A stretch of 64,000 nucleotides of DNA from Hoeflea algicola (lineage in GTDB: Bacteria; Pseudomonadota; Alphaproteobacteria; Rhizobiales; Rhizobiaceae): contig NZ_JAOVZR010000001.1 in assembly GCF_026619415.1 (NCBI RefSeq), forward strand, positions 2,643,501 through 2,707,500. Direction: 5' to 3'. Positions 1 to 8,342 of this stretch are shown here, piece by piece; position 1 is the first letter of the stretch, and every line of letters begins with the position of its first letter. Made by a program: the position numbers and the translations under genes. The notes beneath the pieces were generated by a model. The model was not told where the DNA came from. It searched no databases and saw only the letters and a list, made by a program, of their open reading frames with translations.

Positions 1-711
1 CATCACCGGCGTATCGACAATTTCCGCCAGGCTGATCGCCCGGTGCGTGGCTTCACGCTCGACTGCGACGGGGCGCGAACGCCCATGATAATAAGGTGCG
101 GTCTTGCCTTCGCTTTCCAGATGCTCGGTCAGGAACTGGATCGCATCATAGCCCTCAGCATGGACCATCACCAACGCTTTGTGACGGCGGGCGACATCAA
201 GCACCTGCAGGATTTCCCGGTCATTCAGTTTCATGTCGTCATATGTCATGAAGATCTTGATCGACGTGTAGCCTTCGGCAATCAGCGCCGGAAGCTCCTG
301 CCCAAGCACCTGCGGCGTCGGGTCGGTAACAATGAGATGCATGGCGACATCGACGTGGCAGGCCTGGTCGGCCTTGCGGCCATAATCAAGCAACGCCTCA
401 CGCAGGGACTGGCCGCGTTGCTGCAAACAGAAGGGCAGCACCATGGTGTTACCCCCGACCGCCGCCGAGCGCGTGCCGGTTTCAAAATCATCGGCCATGA
501 CAATGCCCGGCGGCGATGGCTGAGCGAGATGCACATGGCTATCGATCCCACCGGGCATCACCAACAGCCCGGTCGCATCAATCATCTCGGGCGCCGGTCC
601 CAACTGCGTACCCATGGCAATGATCTTGCCTGCCTCGATCCCGATATCGGCGACAAACACGTCAGCTGCCGTGACAATGGTTCCGTTCTTGATGATGGTG
701 TCAAAGGCCAT
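1..711 (-). CDS. Dihydropyrimidinase/hydantoinase, C-terminus beyond window edge
   Basis: Cyclic amidohydrolase that hydrolytically opens a dihydropyrimidine or hydantoin ring. The 237 visible residues start MAFDTIIKNGTIVTAADV and run off the left edge; the family is usually about 450-480 residues. Visible metal-site features are the HVHL metal-ligand motif near residue 60, the SIKIFMTY segment near residue 150 whose Lys is normally carboxylated, and the VMVHAE histidine near residue 183. I chose ATG 711 because AGGAG lies 7-8 bases upstream. The reading frame stays open upstream into the preceding gene (see that entry). As last visible gene of the importer operon it probably acts on the imported compound after it is trimmed to a ring. 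The family is clear; the substrate is not. Confidence 0.88.
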   Translation of the reverse strand, partial: MAFDTIIKNGTIVTAADVFVADIGIEAGKIIAMGTQLGPAPEMIDATGLLVMPGGIDSHVHLAQPSPPGIVMADDFETGTRSAAVGGNTMVLPFCLQQRGQSLREALLDYGRKADQACHVDVAMHLIVTDPTPQVLGQELPALIAEGYTSIKIFMTYDDMKLNDREILQVLDVARRHKALVMVHAEGYDAIQFLTEHLESEGKTAPYYHGRSRPVAVEREATHRAISLAEIVDTPVM

Positions 712-800
712 TCGGCAACTCCTGCAAGCTGACTTTTCACGGTTTTGAACAGAGAATGGATTCGCGCGATTAGGCGGACGTGTTGCCGGAAATGGGGGAG

Positions 801-1533
801 TCACGGACGAAAAGAGCACGCCCCAACCTTTGACACTGGCCGGATCGGCTCCTGCGACCAGAAGGCTTTTCCACAATGTCGTTGCGATGGAATCGTAGAT
901 CGGAATACCCATCTCTTCTTCCAGCATCGCAACATTCGCCGCGCCGCGCATGTTGGTGCAGACCACCGCAGCGGCATCGCATTGCGTCTCGTTGAGAGCC
1001 CCGCGCAGCAGTTCCGTCACACGTTCGGCTTCGACTTCAGCAAAAGAAAAGTTGTCGCTCAGGCCGATGTGCCGTTCTGCAACGCAGTCAAATCCTGCTT
1101 CGCTCCAAGTCTGCATGATTCTCGACTGAACATCGTTTGTATAGGGGGTGACGAGCGCAATCCTGCGCGCACCTGTGATCTGAAAAATTTCTCTGAAGGC
1201 GAGCACCGATGTGCAGGCTTTCACACCTGTTTCAGCCAGAATGCGCTCGCAGAGACGTTCATCCTTTTCAAAGCCAAGCCAGCTTGCCGAGGTTCCGTTC
1301 CAGCCGATCACGTCCACCTTCGCATGCGCCAGCAATTCCGCTGCCCGCAAGATCTCGTCTTCGGCAAACTGGCTGTTGGCGCGTTCACTCAAGGCGATTT
1401 CGGTGACGCGGAACCGCGAAAAATGCGCGCTCACATGCGGCAATCCGGCGATCATGGCCGCGGTCACCGGCTCCAGCACCGTGTTGGATGAAGGTGTCAG
1501 CATCCCCAACCGGACAGGATGGGCTTCATTCAT
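801..1533 (-). CDS. Asp/Glu racemase superfamily protein, arylmalonate decarboxylase/maleate isomerase-like
   Basis: Starts MNEAHPVRLGMLTPSSNTVLEP at ATG 1533, overlapping the stop of the upstream ATPase gene by ATGA. The fold belongs to the Asp/Glu racemase superfamily. The first catalytic position, Cys in maleate isomerase, is replaced by a Gly-Thr-Ser segment (residues 80-82) as in arylmalonate decarboxylases, while the second Cys is kept (Cys192, VVCTNMRGA). The family-typical end GWG.LF is reached at about residue 242, but the frame then has no stop and runs in phase for about 30 more codons into the dihydropyrimidinase ATG at 711. Removing one T from the T4 run (AAAA at 810-813 on the plus strand) gives VLFRP-stop at 801-803. 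The end is placed there as the likely ancestral stop. Either a one-base error or a natural readthrough fusion is possible. Confidence 0.7.
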
Positions 1534-2615
1534 GCCGCAGATTCCAGCGCGATTGCACCGTCCAGCCTGCGCCCGGTCTCGTGGTCAAAAAGCTGGGCGT
1601 GAGTGTAGTCAGGCAGGATGTGCAATGTATCTCCGGGTCTGGTTTCGACACGCTCACGGAAGGTCGCGACCAGCACATCCTCGCCAATATGTCCAACGAT
1701 CTGGGTTTCCGATCCCGTAGGCTCGACCACATCGACAATCAGTGGCAGGCCTTCACCCGTGACGGTAAAATACTCAGGCCTGATGCCATAAGCCGCGCGA
1801 CGCCCCTTGGCCGATGAATGGGTGTTCTCGGGCAGCGGCAAACGCAAACCACTATCGGAAACGAAGTCGTCGTCTTTGACCGAACCCTCGACGAAATTCA
1901 TGGATGGGCTGCCAAGAAAGCCGGCCACAAAACGGTTTGCCGGGTTGTCATAAAGCTCCAGCGGCGGGCCGACCTGCTCGACGCGGCCACCACTCATCAC
2001 GACGATCTTGTCAGCCATCGTCATCGCCTCGATCTGGTCATGTGTCACATAGACCACCGTCGTCTTGAGACGCTGATGCAGGGACTTGATTTCGGCGCGC
2101 ATGGCGACTCTGAGTTTGGCATCCAGATTGGACAGTGGTTCGTCAAACAGGAACACGGATGGATCACGGACAATGGCCCTACCCATCGCTACCCGCTGAC
2201 GCTGGCCCCCTGAGAGCTGCTTCGGGTACCGGTTCAACAATTCCCCCAGGCCCAGAATTCCGGCGGCCCGGTCCACCTGTTCGGAAATCACATCTTTGCT
2301 GACGCCTTTCAGCTTGAGCGAGAAGCTCATGTTCTCCCGCACCGTCATGTGCGGGTAGAGCGCATAGCTCTGGAACACCATGGCGATATCGCGGTTCTTC
2401 GCCGCCACATTGTTCACCGACTTGCCATCAATCCGGATCGTGCCGCCACTGATGCTTTCAAGCCCGGCAATCATCCGCAGAAGCGTGGATTTTCCGCAGC
2501 CTGAAGGGCCCACCAACACGACGAACTCACCGTCAGCCACCGTGATGTCGACATCATGCAGCACCTGCATGGTGCCGTAGTATTTCGCTGCGCTTTCGAT
2601 CAGAACGTTCGCCAT
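1530..2615 (-). CDS. ABC importer ATP-binding protein (UgpC/MsmK type)
   Basis: Cytoplasmic ATPase of a carbohydrate-type (CUT1) importer. Walker A is GPSGCGKST near residue 37, the Q-loop is in MVFQSYALYP, the signature LSGGQRQRVAMGRAI near 134, Walker B VFLFDEPLSNLDAKL, and the H-loop VTHDQIEAMTMAD. The C-terminal TOBE-like regulatory domain fills residues 240-361, giving the usual length of the family. AAGGAG precedes ATG 2615. It lies downstream of the solute-binding protein and both permeases, with kinase, LOG and racemase genes between, so it is the likely energising subunit of that importer. Its stop overlaps the next start by 4 bases. Confidence 0.93.
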   Translation of the reverse strand: MANVLIESAAKYYGTMQVLHDVDITVADGEFVVLVGPSGCGKSTLLRMIAGLESISGGTIRIDGKSVNNVAAKNRDIAMVFQSYALYPHMTVRENMSFSLKLKGVSKDVISEQVDRAAGILGLGELLNRYPKQLSGGQRQRVAMGRAIVRDPSVFLFDEPLSNLDAKLRVAMRAEIKSLHQRLKTTVVYVTHDQIEAMTMADKIVVMSGGRVEQVGPPLELYDNPANRFVAGFLGSPSMNFVEGSVKDDDFVSDSGLRLPLPENTHSSAKGRRAAYGIRPEYFTVTGEGLPLIVDVVEPTGSETQIVGHIGEDVLVATFRERVETRPGDTLHILPDYTHAQLFDHETGRRLDGAIALESAA

Positions 2616-2683
2616 GGCCCATTCTCCTTACAGATGCGTTTTTGCGTCGCGGAACCGGGTTTTCCGGCTCGCGAGATTGTTGT

Positions 2684-3463
2684 TCACGGATTTACCAGAT
2701 CCAACTGCACTGCCCGCCGCTCGTCATTGCCGATCCATCCGCATAGCGCTTCGGGCAGACCAATGCTTGCCTTGGGGCCGGGCCGGCTGAAACTGCCCAC
2801 GCTCGCACTTCTTACCGACATGCCGACAAGCGTTTCGGCCTGCTTGACAGCCGCAATGATCTGATCGACCACTGGCACCGGCACCCGGTTCTTGATCCGG
2901 CTTGCGAGCCCAACCAGCGGCGCTCCCGCCAGAACAATGATTTCCGCGCCATCTTCCTCGACTGCCTTTAGGCACAATTCGACAAGAAGATCCTCTTTCT
3001 GCTCCTGCACCGCGACTACATCTTCAACTGGCCCGGTAAGGGTGCGAATGCTGGCGCAGCGTTCAGTAAGTTTGTGCATTTCCACACATTCCTTGAACCA
3101 GGGCGCAAGCGTGGGACTGAAGCTGACGATCGAGAACCGCCCGCCGAGCATGCAGGCCGTCAGCATCGCTGCCTCGGCCATCCCCACAACCGGCACGTCA
3201 AACAGTTCCCGTGCCGCCATCAGGCCTGGATCTCCGAATGCGGCGGCGATCGCCGCATCAATCGAGCGATGGCGCTCCGCCAGCATTTCGAGAACGACAG
3301 CGCCACCGATCTGAGCTTCCGATCGCGAAGCGATATAGGGCACGCCTCGGGGCGCCGTGGCCGGAACCAGTTCGGTTCCTGGCTGGGCAGCCTGAGACGC
3401 GACCGCCATCATCCGATCAGTCATCGCCACGGTCGTGTTGGGATTTAGCAGCAATATTCGCAT
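2684..3463 (-). CDS. Hydantoin racemase-like protein (Asp/Glu racemase family) lacking catalytic cysteines
   Basis: 259 residues from MRILLLNPNTT at ATG 3463; the open frame continues upstream but the N-terminal beta strand and nucleotide context fit this start. Hydantoin and allantoin racemases use two cysteines, normally in a CF.DPGL motif and a LGCAGM-type motif. Here the corresponding segments read AAAFGDPGLMAARE (about residues 75-88) and IIVLAGAPLVGLA (about 175-187), so both cysteines are Ala. The rest of the family pattern is kept, including PVVGMAEAA. Racemisation by the usual two-thiol mechanism is therefore unlikely, and a different reaction or a binding role should be considered. 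It is placed between the LOG and ATPase genes of the operon. Confidence 0.8.
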   Translation of the reverse strand: MRILLLNPNTTVAMTDRMMAVASQAAQPGTELVPATAPRGVPYIASRSEAQIGGAVVLEMLAERHRSIDAAIAAAFGDPGLMAARELFDVPVVGMAEAAMLTACMLGGRFSIVSFSPTLAPWFKECVEMHKLTERCASIRTLTGPVEDVVAVQEQKEDLLVELCLKAVEEDGAEIIVLAGAPLVGLASRIKNRVPVPVVDQIIAAVKQAETLVGMSVRSASVGSFSRPGPKASIGLPEALCGWIGNDERRAVQLDLVNP

Positions 3464-3513
3464 AGGGTCTCTTTTGCCTGTTGTGCTACGCCGAAGTGCG
3501 GGGGGCTTCCCGG

Positions 3514-4074
3514 TCAGGGGCGATCGGGCATCGCCGTCCGGTTCTCCTCGGTGGCCCGCTCGAAAGCCTTGGCCACAGCCTCTTCGGCCGTGTCGGCGAA
3601 GTCGATCTCGACGGTTTCGCGCTCGTCGATAAACTTGCCCTTCTGCAGGACCGGTTCGATCCGGTCCGCCCATCCACCGCTGCCGCGCAGGATCACAACC
3701 GGACGGGCTTCGGCATAGGCAATGGTCAGTTCGTTGAGGGTGCCGCAACTGCCGCCAATCATGATCAGCGCGTCGCATGACCTGGCGGTCAGGAGATTGC
3801 GGGCCCGGCCCAGTCCTGTCGGAAAGATCACGTCGCAGTAATCATTGGCTGTAGACTTATCCATCGCCGGCAGAATGCCGATTGTCAGGCCGTCAGCCAT
3901 CTTCGCGCCGCGGGAAGCCGCTTCCATGACGCCGAAGCGGCCACCGGTTACAACCACACCGCCCTTTTCGGCGACAAGGCGACCGACGTCCTCTGCGGCC
4001 TGCATGGTGCGTGCGTCGACCACGTCATTTTCGTGCTGTTCGTTCTTGCCGATTACGCCGATTGTTACGAGCAT
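3514..4074 (-). CDS. LOG/TIGR00725-family protein (nucleoside-5'-monophosphate phosphoribohydrolase-like)
   Basis: 186 residues, Rossmann-type. The glycine-rich segment VVTGGRFGVMEAASRGA near residue 42 and GGSCGTLNELTIAYAEARPVV near residue 107 match the G-G-x-G-T-x-x-E pattern of the LOG family, once annotated as lysine decarboxylases. Characterised members cleave the N-glycosidic bond of nucleoside monophosphates to release the base and ribose 5-phosphate. AAGGAA precedes ATG 4074. Following a PfkB kinase and preceding racemase and dihydropyrimidinase genes, it would fit as the step that splits a phosphorylated nucleoside-like intermediate; that role is inferred from context. Confidence 0.8.
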   Translation of the reverse strand: MLVTIGVIGKNEQHENDVVDARTMQAAEDVGRLVAEKGGVVVTGGRFGVMEAASRGAKMADGLTIGILPAMDKSTANDYCDVIFPTGLGRARNLLTARSCDALIMIGGSCGTLNELTIAYAEARPVVILRGSGGWADRIEPVLQKGKFIDERETVEIDFADTAEEAVAKAFERATEENRTAMPDRP

Positions 4075-4095
4075 GGAGATGGTTCCTTTACATTG

Positions 4096-5109
4096 CTATG
4101 TCTGGGGGAGGACTTTGATGCTATCGCGATACTGCGCCAGCCGCTGCTGGGCTTCGTCCGCGGTTGTCTTCAACAAGCGCGATATTCCCACGCCTTCGAT
4201 TGCGAAGGAGGCCGACACCGTGCCGTAGTGTGACGCCTCGACCGGGTTGCCGGTCATGATCATTCCGGCAAGAAAGCCGCCGCAAAAAGCGTCTCCCGCA
4301 CCTGTCAGGTCGATGACCTGACTCGGATAAATTGGTATGTGGCTGTCGGTCTCGCCGCGTGTATGAAGCGTACATCCCTCGCCTCCGCGCTTGACCACGA
4401 CACGCTTCAGCCCTGAGGCCAACATGCCATCGATCTGGTGCGCCAAGCTGCCGGATCCGGCAACAATTTCGAGATCGGCCTCACTCGGGAGCAAAGCATC
4501 AATGAGTGCGAACAGATCGGCGGAATAATCGCGGGTGAGATCACGCTCATCGTACCAGGGCGAATCAACCTGTATCCAGGCTCCGCTCTTGCGCGCCGGG
4601 CGCATGGCGCGAGCTATCGAAATGTGCCTTTCGACCGGCATCGCAGCACAGTGCAAACCCAGTCCCCGGTCGCGCCAGGATACCGGGATATCGGATCCCT
4701 CTGGCGCAAAGGCCATCCAGGTCGCAAACCGGTGTTCGGTGCCGAAGGTGGTGTAATCAATGAACCTGGCCCGATCTGCTTCCGGGATCAGGTCAACCGC
4801 TTCAGACGGAAACTTGCGAACCCTGCTGCCATCCGGGCGATAGCTGAAAGCGACATTCATTCCGTGCGGTGCGTCAACCGGCACGAGACCGCTGACATCG
4901 ATCCCCCGCTCGACGAATCTCTCGGCAACCTCTGCCGGGTAATCATGGCCGATGCGGCTGACGATTCCGACATTGTCATGCCAGAGGCGTGCGGCGGCGG
5001 CAGAATAGAGCACATTGCCGCCCCAACTCTGTGGAAGCGCGCGACCATCGGCAGTCAGCACGTTGTCGAGTGTCAGCGAACCGCAGCATATCAGCATGCC
5101 CTCGCTCAT
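4096..5109 (-). CDS. PfkB-family carbohydrate/nucleoside kinase
   Basis: 337 residues. The C-terminal PfkB signature VIDLTGAGDAFCGGFLAGM (about residue 262) contains the catalytic Asp of the GAGD motif and the anion hole. The N-terminal SLTLDNVLTADGRALPQSWGGN segment fits the substrate-binding lid region. The start ATG 5109 overlaps the stop of the upstream permease by 4 bases (ATGA), so the genes are translationally coupled. PfkB kinases phosphorylate sugars or nucleosides with ATP. The neighbours favour a ribosyl compound, but substrate choice cannot be read from sequence here. Confidence 0.88.
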   Translation of the reverse strand: MSEGMLICCGSLTLDNVLTADGRALPQSWGGNVLYSAAAARLWHDNVGIVSRIGHDYPAEVAERFVERGIDVSGLVPVDAPHGMNVAFSYRPDGSRVRKFPSEAVDLIPEADRARFIDYTTFGTEHRFATWMAFAPEGSDIPVSWRDRGLGLHCAAMPVERHISIARAMRPARKSGAWIQVDSPWYDERDLTRDYSADLFALIDALLPSEADLEIVAGSGSLAHQIDGMLASGLKRVVVKRGGEGCTLHTRGETDSHIPIYPSQVIDLTGAGDAFCGGFLAGMIMTGNPVEASHYGTVSASFAIEGVGISRLLKTTADEAQQRLAQYRDSIKVLPQT

Positions 5110-5927
5110 TTCACAGCTCCGGGAGCCAGGCCGACAAGCAGGTAGCGCTGGCCAATGAAGGTAAAGAGCATTGCCGGAAGAATGCCGACAATTGTTGCTG
5201 CGGCAAGTTCACCCCAGCTGACATAGACTTCGCCGACAAAGGTCGAGATCGCCACCGGAACCGTCTGGCTGCCGGTATTGGAGAGCATGATCGCGAAAAT
5301 GAACTCGTTCCAGGAGGTAAGAAACGCGAAGATCGCGGAGGCGGCCAGCGCAGCCTTGGAGATCGGCAGCGCGATCAGGCGGAAAAGCTGCCATTGGCTA
5401 GCACCGTCGACAATCGCGGCTTCCTCGACTTCGGGCGGAATTTCGTCGAAAAAGTTCTTCATCATCCAGATCACGATGGCGACGCTGAAAATGGTGTGGG
5501 TAAGCGCAATCGCCCACAGTTCACCGAGTGCGCCGATGCGCTGCAGGATGATGTAATAGGGAATGATCAGGACAATCGGCGGCATCATCCGGAACGACAG
5601 CATCCAGTAGGTCCAGGCGAATGATTTGCGGCGACGTCTGCCACCCAGCCCGAAGGCCGCAAACGACCCGATGACAAGTGCCACAACGGTGGAAATCAGC
5701 GCTGCAATCAGGCTGTTCGTGAGGAACCCGAAAAACCGACCCGAGGTGCTCAGCACACTGGCGTAGTTATCCAGCGTCGGCTGAAAGGAAATCACCGACG
5801 GCGGCCAAGTGAAAATGTCGGCGCGGGCTTTCAGCGAGATGTTGATGACCCACAGGATCGGCGCCAGGAACACCAGGCAGACCGAGATGCTCGCCAGATA
5901 GACGAGTAGCTTGCGAATCCCGCTCAT
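5106..5927 (-). CDS. Carbohydrate ABC importer permease (MalG type)
   Basis: 273 residues with six predicted membrane helices; the first begins near residue 8. The cytoplasmic EAA loop is visible as EEAAIVDGASQWQLFRLIALPIS near residue 167, which docks onto the ATPase. The C-terminus FIGQRYLLVGLAPGAVK is typical of the MalG/UgpE side of CUT1 importers. It overlaps both neighbours by 4 bases, forming a coupled permease-permease-kinase block. Confidence 0.92.
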   Translation of the reverse strand: MSGIRKLLVYLASISVCLVFLAPILWVINISLKARADIFTWPPSVISFQPTLDNYASVLSTSGRFFGFLTNSLIAALISTVVALVIGSFAAFGLGGRRRRKSFAWTYWMLSFRMMPPIVLIIPYYIILQRIGALGELWAIALTHTIFSVAIVIWMMKNFFDEIPPEVEEAAIVDGASQWQLFRLIALPISKAALAASAIFAFLTSWNEFIFAIMLSNTGSQTVPVAISTFVGEVYVSWGELAAATIVGILPAMLFTFIGQRYLLVGLAPGAVK

Positions 5928-6871
5928 GATGCCTCCGAATTTTCTTTGCGGCCACCGAGGCTGCCCACGGCCACCAGCGCCAGTGCCAGCAGCGCGACAA
6001 CCATCAACATCACCATCGCGATGGCCGAGCCATATCCAAGATTGAAGAAATTGGCGGTCTGTTGGTAAACCAGATAGGAAAGCGTTTCCGTACTCGTTCC
6101 GGGCCCGCCTCCCGTGGTCGAATAGATGACGTCAAACACCTTGACTGCGTCGATGGTGCGGAACACCAGCACGCTGATGAGGATCGGTGTCAGCAACGGC
6201 AGAGTGATCGAGAAGAATGTGCGGATTGATCCAGCGCCATCCAGGTGGGCGGCCTCATAAAGATCATCCGGAATGATCTGCAGGCCTGCCATGACGAACA
6301 GCACGACAAACGGCGTCCACTGCCAGGCATTGATGACCGCGATCGTGTGGAGAGCGAAATTGGGGTCGGCAAGCCAAAGCGGCGGTCGAGTCCAGCCCAG
6401 TGATTGAAGCCCGTATTTGACGATGCCGAAATCATCTGACAGGCAAAGCCGCCAGATCATGCCCGTAAACACCGGCGCGATCATCATCGGCGCCAGAAAG
6501 AGCGTCCTGATGATGCTCATTCCGAAAAGCCGCTGGCTGAGCAGCAAGGCGATGCCTATACCGGCGATCAGCTGGAACGCCACGGTTTCGGCGATGAACC
6601 TGATCGTCACCCAGAGCGCATGCCAAAAATTGCTGTCTGCGAAGATATCAACGTAATTGCCAAGACCCACAAAGCGCATCACTCCGCTTCTGGTCAGGTT
6701 CCAGTCGAACAGGCTGATGACGAGCAGCCCGGTAAGCGGCAGGGCGATGAGCAACGCGCTCATCGCCACAGCCGGAGCTATGAACCACCACGCAGTTTCG
6801 GGTCCGCTATCGTCAAACATGTCGGGGTCAATGGACGTGACGCCAGTCTGTTGTGTAGTCGTGTTCACCAT
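5924..6871 (-). CDS. Carbohydrate ABC importer permease (MalF type)
   Basis: 315 residues. A hydrophilic N-terminus (about 30 residues) is followed by the first membrane helix APAVAMSALLIALPLTGLLVI and five more. The EAA-type loop reads YEAAHLDGAGSIRTFFSITLPLL near residue 215. First permease of the importer, 37 bases after the solute-binding protein gene and overlapping the second permease by 4 bases. Confidence 0.92.
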   Translation of the reverse strand: MVNTTTQQTGVTSIDPDMFDDSGPETAWWFIAPAVAMSALLIALPLTGLLVISLFDWNLTRSGVMRFVGLGNYVDIFADSNFWHALWVTIRFIAETVAFQLIAGIGIALLLSQRLFGMSIIRTLFLAPMMIAPVFTGMIWRLCLSDDFGIVKYGLQSLGWTRPPLWLADPNFALHTIAVINAWQWTPFVVLFVMAGLQIIPDDLYEAAHLDGAGSIRTFFSITLPLLTPILISVLVFRTIDAVKVFDVIYSTTGGGPGTSTETLSYLVYQQTANFFNLGYGSAIAMVMLMVVALLALALVAVGSLGGRKENSEAS

Positions 6872-6908
6872 AGGGGACGGCCTTCCAGGCGTGGCAGCTT
6901 ATCGGGGG

Positions 6909-8201
6909 CTATTCGACAGGATGTCCTGCGTCCTTGATAACCTTGGTTATCTCTTCATTGGCGATCTTCAGCGCCTCGGCAGGTGTAACTTCACCCAACG
7001 CCGCCCGGTTCAACTGCAGTCCGAGAATTTCTTCCACCTGCGGATAAAAGGGGTAACGCGGACGGTAGTCCGAAAACACTTGACCTTCTTTCTCGGCTGC
7101 AACGATTTCCGAAACCCACGGGTACAATTTCTGCACCTCAGGCTCCTCGAGCGCCGAGTAGCGAACCGGTGTCCCGTTGATCAGCGCAAGCTGCTTTTGC
7201 ACATCCTGGCTGGTAAGCCATTTGATGAAGGTCCAGCTGTCCTCGACCTTCTCGCTCTTGGCGTTGATGGCAACGGCCCATCCGCCAAACGGAATGACCG
7301 GCTCCTGCTCCGCGGAAAGCCGCGGCATCGTCGTGTAACCTACCTTGCCGGCAACAACAGACCTTTCCGGCTTGGCAAATTCGGTACCGTTGATCGAGAA
7401 GCTCGGCGTCATGGCAATCCGGCCGGTCTGCATGGCCACGGTCTGATCATTCCAATGGTGGCCGATAGCACCAGCCGGCGCATATTTGAGCCAGTCGACG
7501 TAATGGGTCAGAACCTCCAGAGCTTCCGGAGAATCAAGCGTTGGCGCAAAATTCTCGGGCGGGTTCTTGAGAAGCTTGCCGCCTGCACCGGTATAGGTTG
7601 CCAGGAACCAGGAAGCGATCGGAGCGCCGCGCTGATAAGGCATCGACACACCAAACATGTTGGTGGCCGGATCGGTCAACTTGGCAGCGGCAGCATCTAC
7701 ATCATCAAGAGTGACGGGTGCCTTGAGCCCGGCGGCATCGAACAGGTCCTGACGGTAGTACATAAGGAAATAATAGGCGCCGAACGGCATGCTCCAGGTC
7801 TTACCCTTCCACTTGGAAAGAGCGTCAAGAGCGCCAGGAAGGATGTCGTCGAGATCTTCCTGAGTGAGGTCGCGCTTGATCAGATCATCAAGCTGGACGA
7901 CGTAACCCTTTTCCGCCCACTCGCCGAGCCAGACAATGTCCTGGCCGTAAATGTCGGAATTCGCAGTTCCGCTGACAAAATCTGCCATCGAACGCTGACG
8001 AACCTGCGGATAGGGAAGAACCTGGAGATCGACGTCGATCCCTGTCATCTCTTCAAACTGGGGGATGAGCGGTTCAATAAGGCTAAAACTGCTCACGCCA
8101 CTGATTGTGATGGAGCGGTTTTCCTGGGCGAGAGCTGGCTGAACGACAGACATTCCAGCGAGCATTGTAGTCATGAGCAGAGAGCGGCGAATAAGGGGCA
8201 T
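6909..8201 (-). CDS. ABC importer extracellular solute-binding protein (family 1)
   Basis: 430 residues with a Sec signal peptide: basic MPLIRRS, hydrophobic core, and a likely cleavage after QPALA before QENRSITISG. The mature part has the family-1 binding protein pattern (VSSFSLIEPLIPQFEEMTGIDVDLQVLPY near residue 35; the YYRQDLFDAAGLKAP hinge region near 155). It is the first gene of the minus-strand operon, directly behind the regulator-controlled divergent promoter, as usual for the most highly expressed importer component. Ligand unknown; downstream enzymes suggest a nucleoside- or hydantoin-type solute. Confidence 0.92.
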   Translation of the reverse strand: MPLIRRSLLMTTMLAGMSVVQPALAQENRSITISGVSSFSLIEPLIPQFEEMTGIDVDLQVLPYPQVRQRSMADFVSGTANSDIYGQDIVWLGEWAEKGYVVQLDDLIKRDLTQEDLDDILPGALDALSKWKGKTWSMPFGAYYFLMYYRQDLFDAAGLKAPVTLDDVDAAAAKLTDPATNMFGVSMPYQRGAPIASWFLATYTGAGGKLLKNPPENFAPTLDSPEALEVLTHYVDWLKYAPAGAIGHHWNDQTVAMQTGRIAMTPSFSINGTEFAKPERSVVAGKVGYTTMPRLSAEQEPVIPFGGWAVAINAKSEKVEDSWTFIKWLTSQDVQKQLALINGTPVRYSALEEPEVQKLYPWVSEIVAAEKEGQVFSDYRPRYPFYPQVEEILGLQLNRAALGEVTPAEALKIANEEITKVIKDAGHPVE

Positions 8202-8270
8202 TGGCTTAACCTTTTGCTTGTCTCAGGGTACAAGTGGATTAAAGAGTGGCATCAGGATTTACGCAAGGAA

Positions 8271-8306
8271 ATTATGCATAATTAATTACATTTCGAATAT
8301 GTAATT
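8271..8306. promoter_or_regulatory. Putative GntR operator region between divergent genes
   Basis: AT-rich spacer with two palindromes. ATTATGCATAAT lies at 8271-8282, and AATTACAT / ATGTAATT arms with a 7-base centre (TTCGAAT) at 8284-8306. The second is a perfect 8-bp inverted repeat about 37 bases before the GntR start and about 80 bases from the binding-protein start. That suits autoregulation plus control of the divergent operon. Function is inferred from symmetry and position. Confidence 0.5.
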
Positions 8307-8342
8307 GATTTTTATGTATATTATTTGGAGATATTGACAAGA

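Noticed and set aside
43..1491. Two long plus-strand open frames at the left edge
   Set aside because: They lie opposite the dihydropyrimidinase and decarboxylase-like genes, whose motifs are clear on the minus strand.
6657..8285. 542-codon plus-strand open frame over the solute-binding protein gene
   Set aside because: Shadow of the minus-strand permease and binding-protein genes, which have complete family motifs and a signal peptide.
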